Assembly: GCA_016786465.1 (NCBI GenBank)
Contig: JAEUWC010000008.1
Location: 62,001 to 126,000, forward strand
Length of the DNA stretch: 64,000 bases
From: Bdellovibrionales bacterium
Lineage (GTDB): Bacteria; Bdellovibrionota; UBA1018
Reading direction: 5' to 3'
Part shown: in pieces, positions 16,569 through 24,766 of the stretch
Layout of the letters: each line of letters opens with the position of its first letter
Position numbering within the stretch: the first letter of the stretch is position 1
The notes under the pieces: model-generated
What the model saw: the letters and a program-made list of their open reading frames with translations, nothing else
What the model was told of the DNA's origin: nothing
The model's database searches: none
Translations under genes and position numbers: made by a program

Positions 16569-17558
16569 CTAAATCCGGTAGTCCGAAATCACTTTCAGAA
16601 CTTCAGCCATCGCAGCTTTGCGAATGGCGGGGTCCTGAAGATTCAGGTTTTCGTACTTAATTTCAACCAGCATCATCGCCAAGAAGCGCGGCGGTGTGCG
16701 GCCGGTTGGAAGAAGTTCTGTAAAAGTGCGATCGCCGACCAAGACTTGATCCCAAGCTTCAATGACCAGTTCCCAAAAAGCCTTGCGACCTGGGGTGACG
16801 AAATCAAAGGCAGGTTGGCATTCGGAATCCGGAAGGCGAACGTACCAGTTCTTGCCGACTTCGCGCGCAAGCGGCGTGCGAGCAAAAGTCGTCGGATCTT
16901 CAATGGTCTTGATGTTGTCTTGGCGTTCCAGCCAATTGTTTTTGTAAACGATGACCCGAGTGGTGCGATCCATCGTTTGGTAATCGGTGCGGCCCATGTC
17001 GCGCGTTTCACGTCCTGGAATCGGGGAATAGCTTGAACAGGTCCATTCAGGAAAAGCTTTGGTCAGATCCCAGGCTGCTTCGCACTGGTAGCGAAGGCCG
17101 TCGTCTAAGTTCGTCACGCGGCGGGTCCACTTGCCGTCGACGCCAGCCTTGGGATTCAGTTTTTTCACATCCCAGGTACGGGTTTTCGAAAAGTCGTACA
17201 GAAAGTTTGCGTCGTATTCCCAGTCTTCACCGGTGTGCTTTAATTCCGAACCTTCGATCAGCGTTCCATCCAGTTCGGTCGCAAACAAGATGTGCTGCAG
17301 ACGAACGCGGTTCGCGGAAACGTCGGTTGCATAGATCCATTCTTTGACCGACTTGTCGCGGTTCACATCATAGACCCGCTTGTCGATCGGGTAGCCCGCT
17401 TTCAGCGATTCGATTTCGGAATAGCTATAGTCGACCAGATAGCAACCTGTCATCGCGTGTAGCGCTTCGCGCCCTTTGGAAAGTTGCAGGGGTTCGGCAG
17501 CCCAGGCAGCAGACGTGGATAGAAAAAGCGCAGAAGCGACGACGATTAGATTTTTCAT
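16569..17558 (-). CDS. Exported DUF6607-family protein
   Basis: The protein begins with a clear signal peptide (MKNLIVVASALFLSTSAAWA). The mature part carries the hallmarks I associate with DUF6607: M-T-G-C-Y-L-V-D-Y-S-Y-S-E near the N-terminus, L-Q-H-I-L, K-H-T-G-E-D-W-E-Y, then W-T-R-R-V-T-N-L-D-D and the T-R-D-M-G-R-T-D-Y segment. The molecular function of the family is unknown. The start at 17558 is preferred over an upstream in-frame ATG because that one falls in the operator/-10 region and lengthens the signal peptide needlessly. A Fur-like box overlaps the promoter, so the gene is probably repressed by a metal-dependent regulator. Confidence 0.75.
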   Translation of the reverse strand: MKNLIVVASALFLSTSAAWAAEPLQLSKGREALHAMTGCYLVDYSYSEIESLKAGYPIDKRVYDVNRDKSVKEWIYATDVSANRVRLQHILFATELDGTLIEGSELKHTGEDWEYDANFLYDFSKTRTWDVKKLNPKAGVDGKWTRRVTNLDDGLRYQCEAAWDLTKAFPEWTCSSYSPIPGRETRDMGRTDYQTMDRTTRVIVYKNNWLERQDNIKTIEDPTTFARTPLAREVGKNWYVRLPDSECQPAFDFVTPGRKAFWELVIEAWDQVLVGDRTFTELLPTGRTPPRFLAMMLVEIKYENLNLQDPAIRKAAMAEVLKVISDYRI

Positions 17559-17560
17559 GT

Positions 17561-17575
17561 TGAGAACCATTCTCA
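17561..17575 (-). promoter_or_regulatory. Fur-like 7-1-7 operator over a -10 element
   Basis: On the minus strand TGAGAAT-G-GTTCTCA is a near-perfect 7-1-7 inverted repeat of the Fur-box type (6 of 7 arm positions symmetric). A TATAAT -10 hexamer on the same strand (17575-17580) abuts it, and the coding start is 2 nt past the other end. A protein bound here would block both polymerase and the ribosome site. No good -35 was found at 16-18 nt. Zur or another Fur-family protein is an alternative. Confidence 0.55.
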
Positions 17576-17592
17576 TTATAGGACTGACGAAG

Positions 17593-18906
17593 TCAAGGCT
17601 TGGCGGGGCGCGACAAATGGGAATCTTGGCCGGATTCCATCTGACAAAAATACGGGCGGCCTTGATCGCGAAGGACGGTCGAAGGTTGAAGGGATTCTAT
17701 TCCAATAAAACCAACCATGCCGTGAATCAAAATCAGGGGTAGCGCAAGCACCGCGTTTACCCAATTGGACTTAAAGCGGGGCAGCGACGTCAATCCAGAA
17801 ATCGCCAACATCAGAATGGGGAAGGCAAAGGGCAAAGTGTAATAGTCATGAACGAAGTTCCCCTGGCGAATCAAAAGCCAATACGGAATGACCGAAGCCG
17901 CCCAGAATATCAGGGTTCGCTCGGTTCCCTTTTTCTTCTTCGCCCAACCGATCCCAAATTCCCCTAGGACACGAACGATAAAAAACGGAAGCGCGACCAA
18001 GCCGACGCCTTTTGAAAAAGTCCAGGTGAAGAAGCGCGACCAGAAATGCGGATCGATCAAAAGGCCCAAGCTTCCCGAGTGTCGATTTTCAACGACGTTG
18101 TTCAATGAAAACGGATTCGGAATTTGATTCTTCCAAAGAATGAAAAGCCATAAAGCAAAGGGTGCAGAAATTCCTGCTAACTGAAGCGCGGTTTTCAGCG
18201 CAGGCCGGACCAGCGCCTTTTGCGTGACTTTCTTGTCCCAAACGGACCATCTTGAAATCAAAACCGCTGCTACCGGGATGACTGTCAGCGCTTTGGTCGT
18301 TACCGAAAGAGTGAAAAAAACAAGAGCCAACGTGGGGTGGACGACTGCTGCACCTAAAACTAAAAATGCGGTGGCCAGTAGATCGGGCAGATGCTGAATG
18401 CTGTAGCGAAGAACAATGGGCGAGAACACCAGTATGGCGGCGCTGAAAGCAGCCAAATGGAGGCGATAGTCACGCTTGGGATCTTTTTTGAAAGACCAGT
18501 CGGGAAACCAAGTTCCAGAAGTGAATCGAAAAGCTGCAAAGAAAATGAAAAACAAAGCCAGGATGGAAACCGGAGCAGCAATCTGCGGAAACCATCGAAT
18601 CCCCCAGGCGGATAAAAAATGAAAAACCGGAGGTTCTTCTACCCAAAGACGTAGACCCCCGGTCGCCGCGTCCGTGCAGGGAAGGTGGGTCGAAAGCCAT
18701 GCCCATGGGTTCGCCGACAGCGATTTTGAAATCGAATAGGCAAAGAACTGCTTGATCGCCTGGCCACGCGCCAGCGCTCCATCACCCAAACTCACAGCGA
18801 TGAGCAAAACCAGCGCAATGGGCCCAAAAAAACAGGCCAAAAAGCAAATCCAACTAGGAATCGCTCCGTCTTTAAACTTCTGCCAATAACGCTTAAGCGT
18901 CGACAC
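17593..18906 (-). CDS. Polytopic glycosyltransferase-like membrane protein (GT39/ArnT-like)
   Basis: About ten to eleven hydrophobic helices span roughly 437 residues. An extracytoplasmic loop after the first helix contains W-V-E-E-P-P-V-F-H-F, matching the acidic plus E-P-P-x-x-x motif of PMT_2/ArnT proteins, and F-V-H-D-Y-Y-T-L-P-F later resembles their H-x-Y-Y-L-L-P motif. Such enzymes transfer sugars from polyprenyl-phosphate donors on the periplasmic side. I put the start at the GTG at 18906, overlapping the end of metG by 14 nt; a longer frame would extend about 90 nt into metG. The C-terminal 40 residues are hydrophilic. Confidence 0.65.
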   Translation of the reverse strand: MSTLKRYWQKFKDGAIPSWICFLACFFGPIALVLLIAVSLGDGALARGQAIKQFFAYSISKSLSANPWAWLSTHLPCTDAATGGLRLWVEEPPVFHFLSAWGIRWFPQIAAPVSILALFFIFFAAFRFTSGTWFPDWSFKKDPKRDYRLHLAAFSAAILVFSPIVLRYSIQHLPDLLATAFLVLGAAVVHPTLALVFFTLSVTTKALTVIPVAAVLISRWSVWDKKVTQKALVRPALKTALQLAGISAPFALWLFILWKNQIPNPFSLNNVVENRHSGSLGLLIDPHFWSRFFTWTFSKGVGLVALPFFIVRVLGEFGIGWAKKKKGTERTLIFWAASVIPYWLLIRQGNFVHDYYTLPFAFPILMLAISGLTSLPRFKSNWVNAVLALPLILIHGMVGFIGIESLQPSTVLRDQGRPYFCQMESGQDSHLSRPAKP

Positions 18907-20458
18907 TGGGCAATTGAACCCGCATGAAAAGCTTTGGAACTTCCGCACCCAACTTGAATTCGCGACGATCTTCAAGCGCAAGCTTTGAATCCGGTGCGGG
19001 TCCCGAAAACTGAACGCCCAAGGTTTTCAAAATATCCAAAGAAGCGCGCGGAAGAACGGGATAGATGATCACGGCTGCCGCCTGAATCAATCGCAGGCAA
19101 ACACCCATCACGGTTTTTAAACGTTCCGTCGCCGTCGCATCACCTGTGCCAGCCGCTTTCGCCAAGGCCCATGGCTTCATTTCATTCACGTAAAGATCGA
19201 CTGCGGTGACCAGATCACTCCAAGCCTTCAACGAATTTTGGTACTTCAATTCGTCAAAGCCCTGGTCCCACTGCGAAAGCGCGCTTGCGCGAGCTTCCAG
19301 TGCTTTCTTGTCTTCCGCGGTCAGCGTTTTTTCATCCAAAGCCAAAGTTCCCGGGAAGTTCTTCAAAGCAATTGTCAAAACGCGCGAAACCAGGTTTCCG
19401 ATCCCGTTCGCTAGGTACGCATTGATACAAGTGACGTAGTTTTCCAAAGTGAAGGACGAATCCAATCCGAAGGACATTTCGCGAAGAAGGAAAAAGCGCA
19501 AAGTTTCGCGTCCGTACTTTTCTTCAACTTCCAAAGGCCTGACAACGTTGCCTAAAGACTTGGACATCTTGCTTTGGCCCATCAGCCAGTAGCCGTGAAC
19601 CTGCAAAGTTTTATATTGCGGGACGTTCAAGGCCATCAGCATGGTTGGCCAGTAAATCCCATGCGGCTTTAGAATATCTTTAGCCGTAAAATGCGTGACG
19701 GATTCCCAAAGTGCTTGGTCGAATTGATCCGGCCAGCCCGTGGCGTTTAAGTAATTCAAAAGCGCATCGAACCAAACATACGTGACGTGGTTTGAATCAA
19801 ACGGCAATTCGATTCCCCATTTCAACCGCGACTTCGGACGTGAAATGCTTAGGTCTTCCAGCGGTTGCTTCAAAAACGCCAAGACTTCGTTTTTGTAATG
19901 GGCCGGCTCGATGAAGGACGGATTTTTTTCAATATGGTCGATCAAGCGCTTTTGGTACTTCGACATCAGAAAGAAGTAATTCGCTTCGCTTCGCGCTTCG
20001 GGTTTCTTCTGGTGGTCCGGGCAAAGGCCATCAGCGGTCAGTTCGGCATCGGTTCGGAAGCGTTCGCAACCCAAGCAATAATTTCCGGTGTATTCGCGGT
20101 AAACGATGTCACCCTGATCTTTTAGTTTCGTCAGCGCTTGCTGAACTTTCTTCACGTGCGATGCATCGGTGGTGCGATAGAAAATATCAAAATCCAGATG
20201 CATCTGTTTCCAGGTTTCACGAAAGTGTCCTGAAATTTCATCGGCAAAGGCTTTTGGGTCCTGTCCCGCGGCCTTGGCCATCTGTTCAATCTTTTCACCG
20301 TGTTCGTCGGTCCCCGTTAGCGCGATGACCGGATTTCCGCGCTGAACCAGGTGACGCTTGATCACATCGACCAAGATCGTGGTGTAGCTATGGCCCAGGT
20401 GTGGCTTGGCGTTGACGTAGTACAACGGTGTCGTCAGGTAGCGGCGTGCGGATTTCAT
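18893..20458 (-). CDS. metG: Methionyl-tRNA synthetase
   Basis: This is a class I synthetase of 521 residues. It has T-T-P-L-Y-Y-V-N-A-K-P-H-L-G-H (HIGH box at 20-23), G-T-D-E-H-G-E-K, a C-L-G-C plus C-P-D-H zinc-type insertion around residue 125, the K-M-S-K-S-L-G-N loop near 296-303 and the anticodon-binding helical domain after it. There is no C-terminal EMAP/tRNA-binding dimerisation domain, so it is of the short form. It charges tRNA-Met for initiation and elongation. The downstream glycosyltransferase-like gene overlaps its end. The start ATG at 20458 is supported by the conserved N-terminus. Confidence 0.95.
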   Translation of the reverse strand: MKSARRYLTTPLYYVNAKPHLGHSYTTILVDVIKRHLVQRGNPVIALTGTDEHGEKIEQMAKAAGQDPKAFADEISGHFRETWKQMHLDFDIFYRTTDASHVKKVQQALTKLKDQGDIVYREYTGNYCLGCERFRTDAELTADGLCPDHQKKPEARSEANYFFLMSKYQKRLIDHIEKNPSFIEPAHYKNEVLAFLKQPLEDLSISRPKSRLKWGIELPFDSNHVTYVWFDALLNYLNATGWPDQFDQALWESVTHFTAKDILKPHGIYWPTMLMALNVPQYKTLQVHGYWLMGQSKMSKSLGNVVRPLEVEEKYGRETLRFFLLREMSFGLDSSFTLENYVTCINAYLANGIGNLVSRVLTIALKNFPGTLALDEKTLTAEDKKALEARASALSQWDQGFDELKYQNSLKAWSDLVTAVDLYVNEMKPWALAKAAGTGDATATERLKTVMGVCLRLIQAAAVIIYPVLPRASLDILKTLGVQFSGPAPDSKLALEDRREFKLGAEVPKLFMRVQLPSVDA

Positions 20459-20520
20459 GATCCTGACAATCTAGCCCACAAATCGCTGCAATAAAACCGC
20501 CGTCTATGTCATCTTTTACC

Positions 20521-20581
20521 AGGGCGAGCCGAAAGGAACGGACGAGCGAAACGCGCGTCCCGAGTTTAATGCGCTCGCCCT
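20521..20581. repeat. Nested palindrome (9-bp outer stem, 8-bp inner hairpin)
   Basis: AGGGCGAGC (20521-20529) pairs perfectly with GCTCGCCCT (20573-20581). Inside is a second hairpin at 20540-20560: GGACG/CGTCC, an A-G mismatch and GCG/CGC around AAA. The sequence next to the outer stem, GAGCCGAAA on the left and AATGCGCT on the right, also occurs around the loops of the 40-bp repeats at 36970-37130. It sits in the divergent region between metG and an alpha/beta hydrolase gene, 12 nt before the latter's start. There is no T-run, so it is not a terminator. Confidence 0.55.
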
Positions 20582-20593
20582 ATAAAAAGAACT

Positions 20594-21532
20594 ATGAAGA
20601 AGCGCAAAGTCATAACCGCCGCCACCGGGTTGTTCATTTTAATGGGGATCGGGGTCTACCTGATCTGGAACCCGCTTTTCTTAGAAGGGATGAAAAGCCG
20701 CTACCAGCTTTGGCAGGCTGGCGTTCAGCCCTTTCAGTCAAGCCCAGGGGCTAAAGGCCTTCGGGTGGGTCAGTGCGACGTCAACAATTGCCAATGCGTG
20801 CTTTTGATTCATGGCCTGGGCGATGACCCAACGACCTGGCGCAGGATTCTGATGCGTGCAAATGAATGGCTGAAACCCGGAACCGAAGTCGCTTATGCGG
20901 TCGATCTAGCCAGTGTTTCCGACGTGAAACAGCCCGAAAGCTTGGTTTCGAAACAGATGGCCAGGAAGCTGATCGATTGGGTTCGCACCGAAGTCGACTG
21001 CAAGAAGTGGCTGGTGGTGGGCAATTCTTTCGGAGGATCCGTTGCCGCTTGGGCAGCAATCCAATGGCCTGAAGGGATTCGACGCCTGATGTTGGTCTCG
21101 TCATCGGGGCTCAAAGAAATTTCCAAATCCATGCCCAAGGACATCGATCCTCGAAATTGGACCGGGGGCGATGTTCAGGCTTTGAAAAACTTTCAGAAGC
21201 GGGCTTATTTCAAACCGCGTGAACTTCCCGAGGCCGTTTGGCAAGCAGCGGCCGCCAGGATTGCAGAATCGCCCGCGGGTAAAATCTTGGACGCGAACGA
21301 TCGGCTAGGGGAAAGTTTGGACACTCATTTAGGCGCCCTAAAAATTCCCACGATTGTTTTTTGGGGAAAGGCTGACGGGATCATCGACCCCAAGTTTGCG
21401 CGCCAGTTTGGATCGGCGATTTCGGGTGCGACGATTCGTGAAGTTCCTGAATGTGGGCATCTGCCACAAAAAGAATGTCCGGTGCCTTTGATGGCTGCGA
21501 TTCGTGATCTTTTGGGTGCTGGAGCGTTCTAG
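20594..21532 (+). CDS. Membrane-anchored alpha/beta-fold hydrolase
   Basis: An N-terminal signal anchor (V-I-T-A-A-T-G-L-F-I-L-M-G-I-G-V-Y-L-I-W) is followed by an alpha/beta hydrolase domain facing the periplasm. The oxyanion region is L-L-I-H-G-L-G-D-D, the nucleophile elbow G-N-S-F-G-G (Ser about 143), the acid F-W-G-K-A-D-G-I-I-D and the catalytic His E-C-G-H-L-P. An early C-D-V-N-N-C-Q-C cluster may form a disulfide after export. The substrate is unknown. A nested palindrome immediately upstream may influence its expression. Its stop nearly touches that of the convergent pseudouridine synthase gene. Confidence 0.75.
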   Translation: MKKRKVITAATGLFILMGIGVYLIWNPLFLEGMKSRYQLWQAGVQPFQSSPGAKGLRVGQCDVNNCQCVLLIHGLGDDPTTWRRILMRANEWLKPGTEVAYAVDLASVSDVKQPESLVSKQMARKLIDWVRTEVDCKKWLVVGNSFGGSVAAWAAIQWPEGIRRLMLVSSSGLKEISKSMPKDIDPRNWTGGDVQALKNFQKRAYFKPRELPEAVWQAAAARIAESPAGKILDANDRLGESLDTHLGALKIPTIVFWGKADGIIDPKFARQFGSAISGATIREVPECGHLPQKECPVPLMAAIRDLLGAGAF

Positions 21533-21533
21533 C

Positions 21534-22901
21534 TTAGTCCGCTTTTGGGCGGCGAGGACGTCCTGCTGGCTTTCCAAATCCGCCGGCTGATCGGCCACCC
21601 CCGGTACGCGGCTTCTTGCTTCCAAAGCCGCCAGCTGAACGCGGCTTACGATCTCCGAAGCCACCGCCTGCTGCGCGCGGCTTTCGATCACCGAAGCCGC
21701 CGCCTGCGCCTGCTGCTGAACGAGGTTTCTTGCTTCCGAAGCCACCAGCTGCTGAACGGGGTTTGCGATCACCGAAGCCGCCGCCTGCGCCTGCGGCCGA
21801 ACGCGGTTTCTTGCTTCCGAAGCCGCCAGCTGCCGAACGCGGTTTTCTTTTCGGTTCCAGGCCTGCGTTGATTGCGTCGCGAACACCGCGTTTCATGGCG
21901 GATTTAGGGGCGGGTCGATCCGTTGGCTTGCGGTCAAAACTCCGCGTAGGTCGACGGCCACCCGGGCGAGCCGGGCGATCCGATCCTGATCTTTCGGGGC
22001 GTGCACCTGCCCCTTCGAAAATTCGGCCGCCAGCGCGTGCGCCTGCGGCTTTGGGTTTCCCGCCGCCGATGACGACGCGTTCTTTCTTAGGCGTCGAGTC
22101 TTCACCTGCGCGACGTGCTTCGCGTTCTTTTTCAGCCAGCTGCTTGGCGGTGCGCGCTTCTGCTTCTTCAGCCAGTGCGCGAATCGCAGCTTCCGGCGTT
22201 TCAACGATCGCTTCCATCTGGGATTTTTTCAGAAAACGGTACGCACCGGCTTCTAATCCGTGCAAAGTGACATGACCAATCGCCGTGCGAACAATTCGGT
22301 CGACACGGAATCCGCGCATTTCAAAAAGCGCGCGAACATCACCGCCGCTTCCCAGGATCACGACTTCAACGCGGGTCTTGGAACTAAGGTCTTCATGAAG
22401 GTGAATCGAATGCGGTTTCACCAATCGGTCTGCGACGCGTACACCGGATTCCAGGCGCGAAAGCATATCGGGGTTCGGGTGGCCCGCCACCTTAACGTGA
22501 TAAACGCGGGGGATTTTTTCTGATTTTTGAATTTTTTCAGCGATGGATCCGTCATTGGTCAAAAGCAAAAGACCTTCGCTAGAAAAGTCCAAGCGACCGA
22601 TCGGGAAAAGACGACCTCGGATTTTTGAAAGATAATCAGAAAGGTTAGGGCGCCCTTGCGGGTCGGCCATCATGGAAATCACGTTCTTGGGTTTGTTGAA
22701 CGCGACATAAATCAATTCTTCGGTCTGAGTGATCAGCTTGCCATTGACCTTGATGGCGTCTTTGCCGAATTCCGCTTTGTCGCCCAGTTTTGCGACCTGA
22801 CCATTGATGGTGACCAAGCCTTGGCTGATCAATTCTTCGGCTTTTCGGCGCGATGCAATTCCCGCATGCGCAAGGATTTTCTGGACACGTTCGGCTGACA
22901 T
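21534..22901 (-). CDS. RsuA/RluB-family rRNA pseudouridine synthase with Gly/Arg-rich repetitive tail
   Basis: Residues 1-60 form an S4 RNA-binding domain (V-Q-K-I-L-A-H-A-G-I-A-S-R-R-K-A-E-E). The catalytic domain carries P-I-G-R-L-D-F-S-S-E-G-L-L-L-L-T-N-D-G with the catalytic Asp and ends near residue 230. This is the size and order of RluB/RsuA enzymes, which isomerise single uridines in 23S or 16S rRNA. The remaining about 220 residues are low-complexity, rich in Gly, Arg, Lys, Ala and Pro, and end with near-identical K-P-R-S-A-A-G-G-F-G units. The tail probably binds RNA. The start M-S-A-E-R at 22901 is chosen as the conserved N-terminus. Confidence 0.85.
   Translation of the reverse strand: MSAERVQKILAHAGIASRRKAEELISQGLVTINGQVAKLGDKAEFGKDAIKVNGKLITQTEELIYVAFNKPKNVISMMADPQGRPNLSDYLSKIRGRLFPIGRLDFSSEGLLLLTNDGSIAEKIQKSEKIPRVYHVKVAGHPNPDMLSRLESGVRVADRLVKPHSIHLHEDLSSKTRVEVVILGSGGDVRALFEMRGFRVDRIVRTAIGHVTLHGLEAGAYRFLKKSQMEAIVETPEAAIRALAEEAEARTAKQLAEKEREARRAGEDSTPKKERVVIGGGKPKAAGARAGGRIFEGAGARPERSGSDRPARPGGRRPTRSFDRKPTDRPAPKSAMKRGVRDAINAGLEPKRKPRSAAGGFGSKKPRSAAGAGGGFGDRKPRSAAGGFGSKKPRSAAGAGGGFGDRKPRAAGGGFGDRKPRSAGGFGSKKPRTGGGRSAGGFGKPAGRPRRPKAD
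21560..21850 (-). repeat. In-frame coding repeats for the Gly/Arg-rich tail
   Basis: Units coding for K-P-R-S-A-A-G-G-F-G and A-G-A-G-G-G-F-G-D-R alternate. A compound unit of 81 nt (27 codons) occurs twice almost identically, followed by shorter derivatives. Every unit keeps frame, as expected for slippage or recombination under protein-level selection. Confidence 0.65.
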
Positions 22902-22918
22902 AGTGCAATCATTATCAC

Positions 22919-24193
22919 ATGTGGGCAAAACTCCCTCCACGATTTCTCGCAGTTGCCCTGGTTGGATTGGTCACGTGCCTTTTGTGGGTTCGGTATTCCG
23001 TCCCGTATCTGGGTAGTTTCGAAGGCACCATCGCAAAGCCGCCGCCTGCGTCAAAGTCAGTCAAGAATCAGCAAGTGCTTCAAGAATTGAGAATTCCGAA
23101 GGACTTCTTGGCCACTTTCAAAGCCACTGAAAAACTTCGCCAGGGCGCGGATCCAGCGGCGATTTACGATCCCAAGGATCCCGAAGCGTACCAGTTTTCG
23201 CCGGGGCTTTTGGCCGTATCCAAGCTTCTTCCCAGAAACGCCTACCAGGCCTGGTTTTGGTTCAGCACGATGAACCTGCTTTTGTTTGCAATCGCATTGA
23301 TGTGGGCAACTTCGTATTCTACCCACCGTTCGGTTTTCTTGCTTCTGGTTGGGCTATTGATGGGCTGGAAGGGGATCATCGAAACCCTGGACAACGGACA
23401 GCCCGAACTTTTCATCTTTGGCCTTGGACTTTGCGCAGCAGCGCTTTTAGGGCGTTTGACCTTCATTTCGGGCTTCATTGCGGGCCTGATGCCCTGGATT
23501 AAGGGCCCCTGGATTCTGATGTCTTTGCCCTTTTTCACAGCCGCGACCCGCCGAACCGAGCGACGGGGGCAGCAATTCTTTTCGGGCTATTTGGCTGGAT
23601 CTTTTGCCTTTGGTGCGGCCATCCCATCGATTGTCTTGGGGTCCGAACGCGCGCGCGATCTGTCGCGGGGTTGGGTTGACCTGATCAAGTACCAGTCGGC
23701 AAACCTTTTCAATTCGTCACTCAACCAAAGCGTTTGGGCTTCGGCGCCCCGCTGGCTGACCGAATACCCGGTTCTGTCTTTGGGATTGGCTAGCCTATTT
23801 CTGGGAATGCTTTTGGGGATCTTGATGGTCCAGGCGTCGGATCACGGCTACTTCCGCAAAACTTCACCTATCGCATGGGTCAGCCCCTGGTTTTTGTTCA
23901 TTCAGCTGATGAGCCCCCTGGGCTGGCGCTGGGGCAGCGTCTTTATGATCGGAGCACCCCTGGCCGCGGAATCCCGCACGACCCATGCCGCCCACGAACA
24001 AGGACATTCATCCATGAGCTGGGCCTGGTGGGGTAAGCGCCGCTGGTACCTGGTCTTCGCGCTTTCGGTGCTTTTTCTGCTTCAGCAAAACCCACTGACC
24101 GAATTCCTGGGCTTTGGCCACTGGACTGAACTGCACGGGTCCGGAATCGTGACGGCCTATTGGTTAATCGGTTTGGTTCTTTGCACGCTATGA
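22919..24193 (+). CDS. Polytopic glycosyltransferase-like protein (GT87/DUF2029-like)
   Basis: About nine to ten hydrophobic helices span 424 residues. Motifs fit the DUF2029/GT87 group: a first periplasmic loop with Y-D-P-K-D-P-E-A-Y-Q-F-S-P-G-L-L, then L-D-N-G-Q-P-E-L-F-I-F-G-L (the N-G-Q motif) and a W-I-K-G-P-W helix end. Characterised members are polyprenyl-phosphate mannose- or arabinose-dependent transferases of cell-envelope glycans. The ATG is only 17 nt from the divergent pseudouridine synthase start. The stop overlaps the start of the next kinase-like gene as ATGA. Confidence 0.65.
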   Translation: MWAKLPPRFLAVALVGLVTCLLWVRYSVPYLGSFEGTIAKPPPASKSVKNQQVLQELRIPKDFLATFKATEKLRQGADPAAIYDPKDPEAYQFSPGLLAVSKLLPRNAYQAWFWFSTMNLLLFAIALMWATSYSTHRSVFLLLVGLLMGWKGIIETLDNGQPELFIFGLGLCAAALLGRLTFISGFIAGLMPWIKGPWILMSLPFFTAATRRTERRGQQFFSGYLAGSFAFGAAIPSIVLGSERARDLSRGWVDLIKYQSANLFNSSLNQSVWASAPRWLTEYPVLSLGLASLFLGMLLGILMVQASDHGYFRKTSPIAWVSPWFLFIQLMSPLGWRWGSVFMIGAPLAAESRTTHAAHEQGHSSMSWAWWGKRRWYLVFALSVLFLLQQNPLTEFLGFGHWTELHGSGIVTAYWLIGLVLCTL

Positions 24194-24762
24194 ATTCGGT
24201 AAAAATCCCGCCCTTGCCCCTGATTTTGATTGGGCCTATGGGAACAGGAAAATCGACCTTAGGCTTAGAAATTTCTAAGCTGACTGGTGTACCGAACATC
24301 CCGATGGATCGAGTGCGTTGGTACTACTACTTGAAAGACGGCTACAGCATGCAAAGTGAAGCCGCCTTAAAGGACGATTTTCCGGAAACAATGAAGTACT
24401 GGAAGCCCTTCGAAGTCCGGGCCGTGAAAAGAATCATTCAGGAATTCCCAAATGCCATCATTGATTTTGGGGCTGGCCATTCGTATTTCGTCGATCCGAT
24501 GCAGTTTGACGAAGTTCAAGCAACGCTTTCAGAAATCCCAGGCGTCGTTCTCGTTTTGCCGTCACCCGATCGGGCCGAATCACTTCAGATCTGTAACGAA
24601 AGGCTTCTTGAAAGACGCAAGAAGCCGCTAGAAAAAATCGAAATCGAAGCGAATCGTGCCTTTATCGAGCATGAATCCAACCGAAAGTTGGCTAAGCAGA
24701 CCGTTTACACACACGGAAAAACCGTGCGACAAACAGCCGAAGAAATCCTAAACCTTTTTTAG
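24190..24762 (+). CDS. P-loop kinase-like protein (shikimate-kinase-like)
   Basis: The 190-residue protein begins with a Walker A motif in L-I-L-I-G-P-M-G-T-G-K-S-T. This is followed by M-D-R-V-R-W in the position of the shikimate/gluconate-kinase substrate loop, and later by I-I-D-F-G-A-G-H-S-Y as a Walker B-like strand. Residues R-L-L-E-R-R-K-K-P-L could form a lid. The ATG at 24190 overlaps the upstream TGA, so it is translationally coupled to the glycosyltransferase-like protein. It probably phosphorylates a small metabolite or sugar; shikimate is not certain, since the lid differs. The 30-nt longer start inside the upstream gene is rejected. Confidence 0.65.
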   Translation: MNSVKIPPLPLILIGPMGTGKSTLGLEISKLTGVPNIPMDRVRWYYYLKDGYSMQSEAALKDDFPETMKYWKPFEVRAVKRIIQEFPNAIIDFGAGHSYFVDPMQFDEVQATLSEIPGVVLVLPSPDRAESLQICNERLLERRKKPLEKIEIEANRAFIEHESNRKLAKQTVYTHGKTVRQTAEEILNLF

Positions 24763-24766
24763 GTTT
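24750..24766. terminator. Palindrome with T-rich loop at convergent stops
   Basis: AAACCT (24750-24755) and AGGTTT (24761-24766) flank a T5 loop. The stop codons of the kinase-like gene and of scpB lie within it. The arrangement resembles the element at 15018-15038. The stem is short and AT-rich; real termination activity is uncertain. Confidence 0.25.

Noticed and set aside
19140-19165. Sigma-54-like sequence inside metG
   Set aside because: The core is ATGC rather than TTGC, the site lies within coding sequence, and no gene starts nearby.
20521-20581. Known riboswitch (guanidine, fluoride, c-di-GMP types)
   Set aside because: The nested hairpin does not show the conserved cores I know for these; it resembles the local repeat instead.
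21616-22275. Long plus-strand open frame of 219 codons opposite the pseudouridine synthase
   Set aside because: It is a composition effect of the GC-rich repeats coding for the Gly/Arg tail; the minus strand has the conserved domains.
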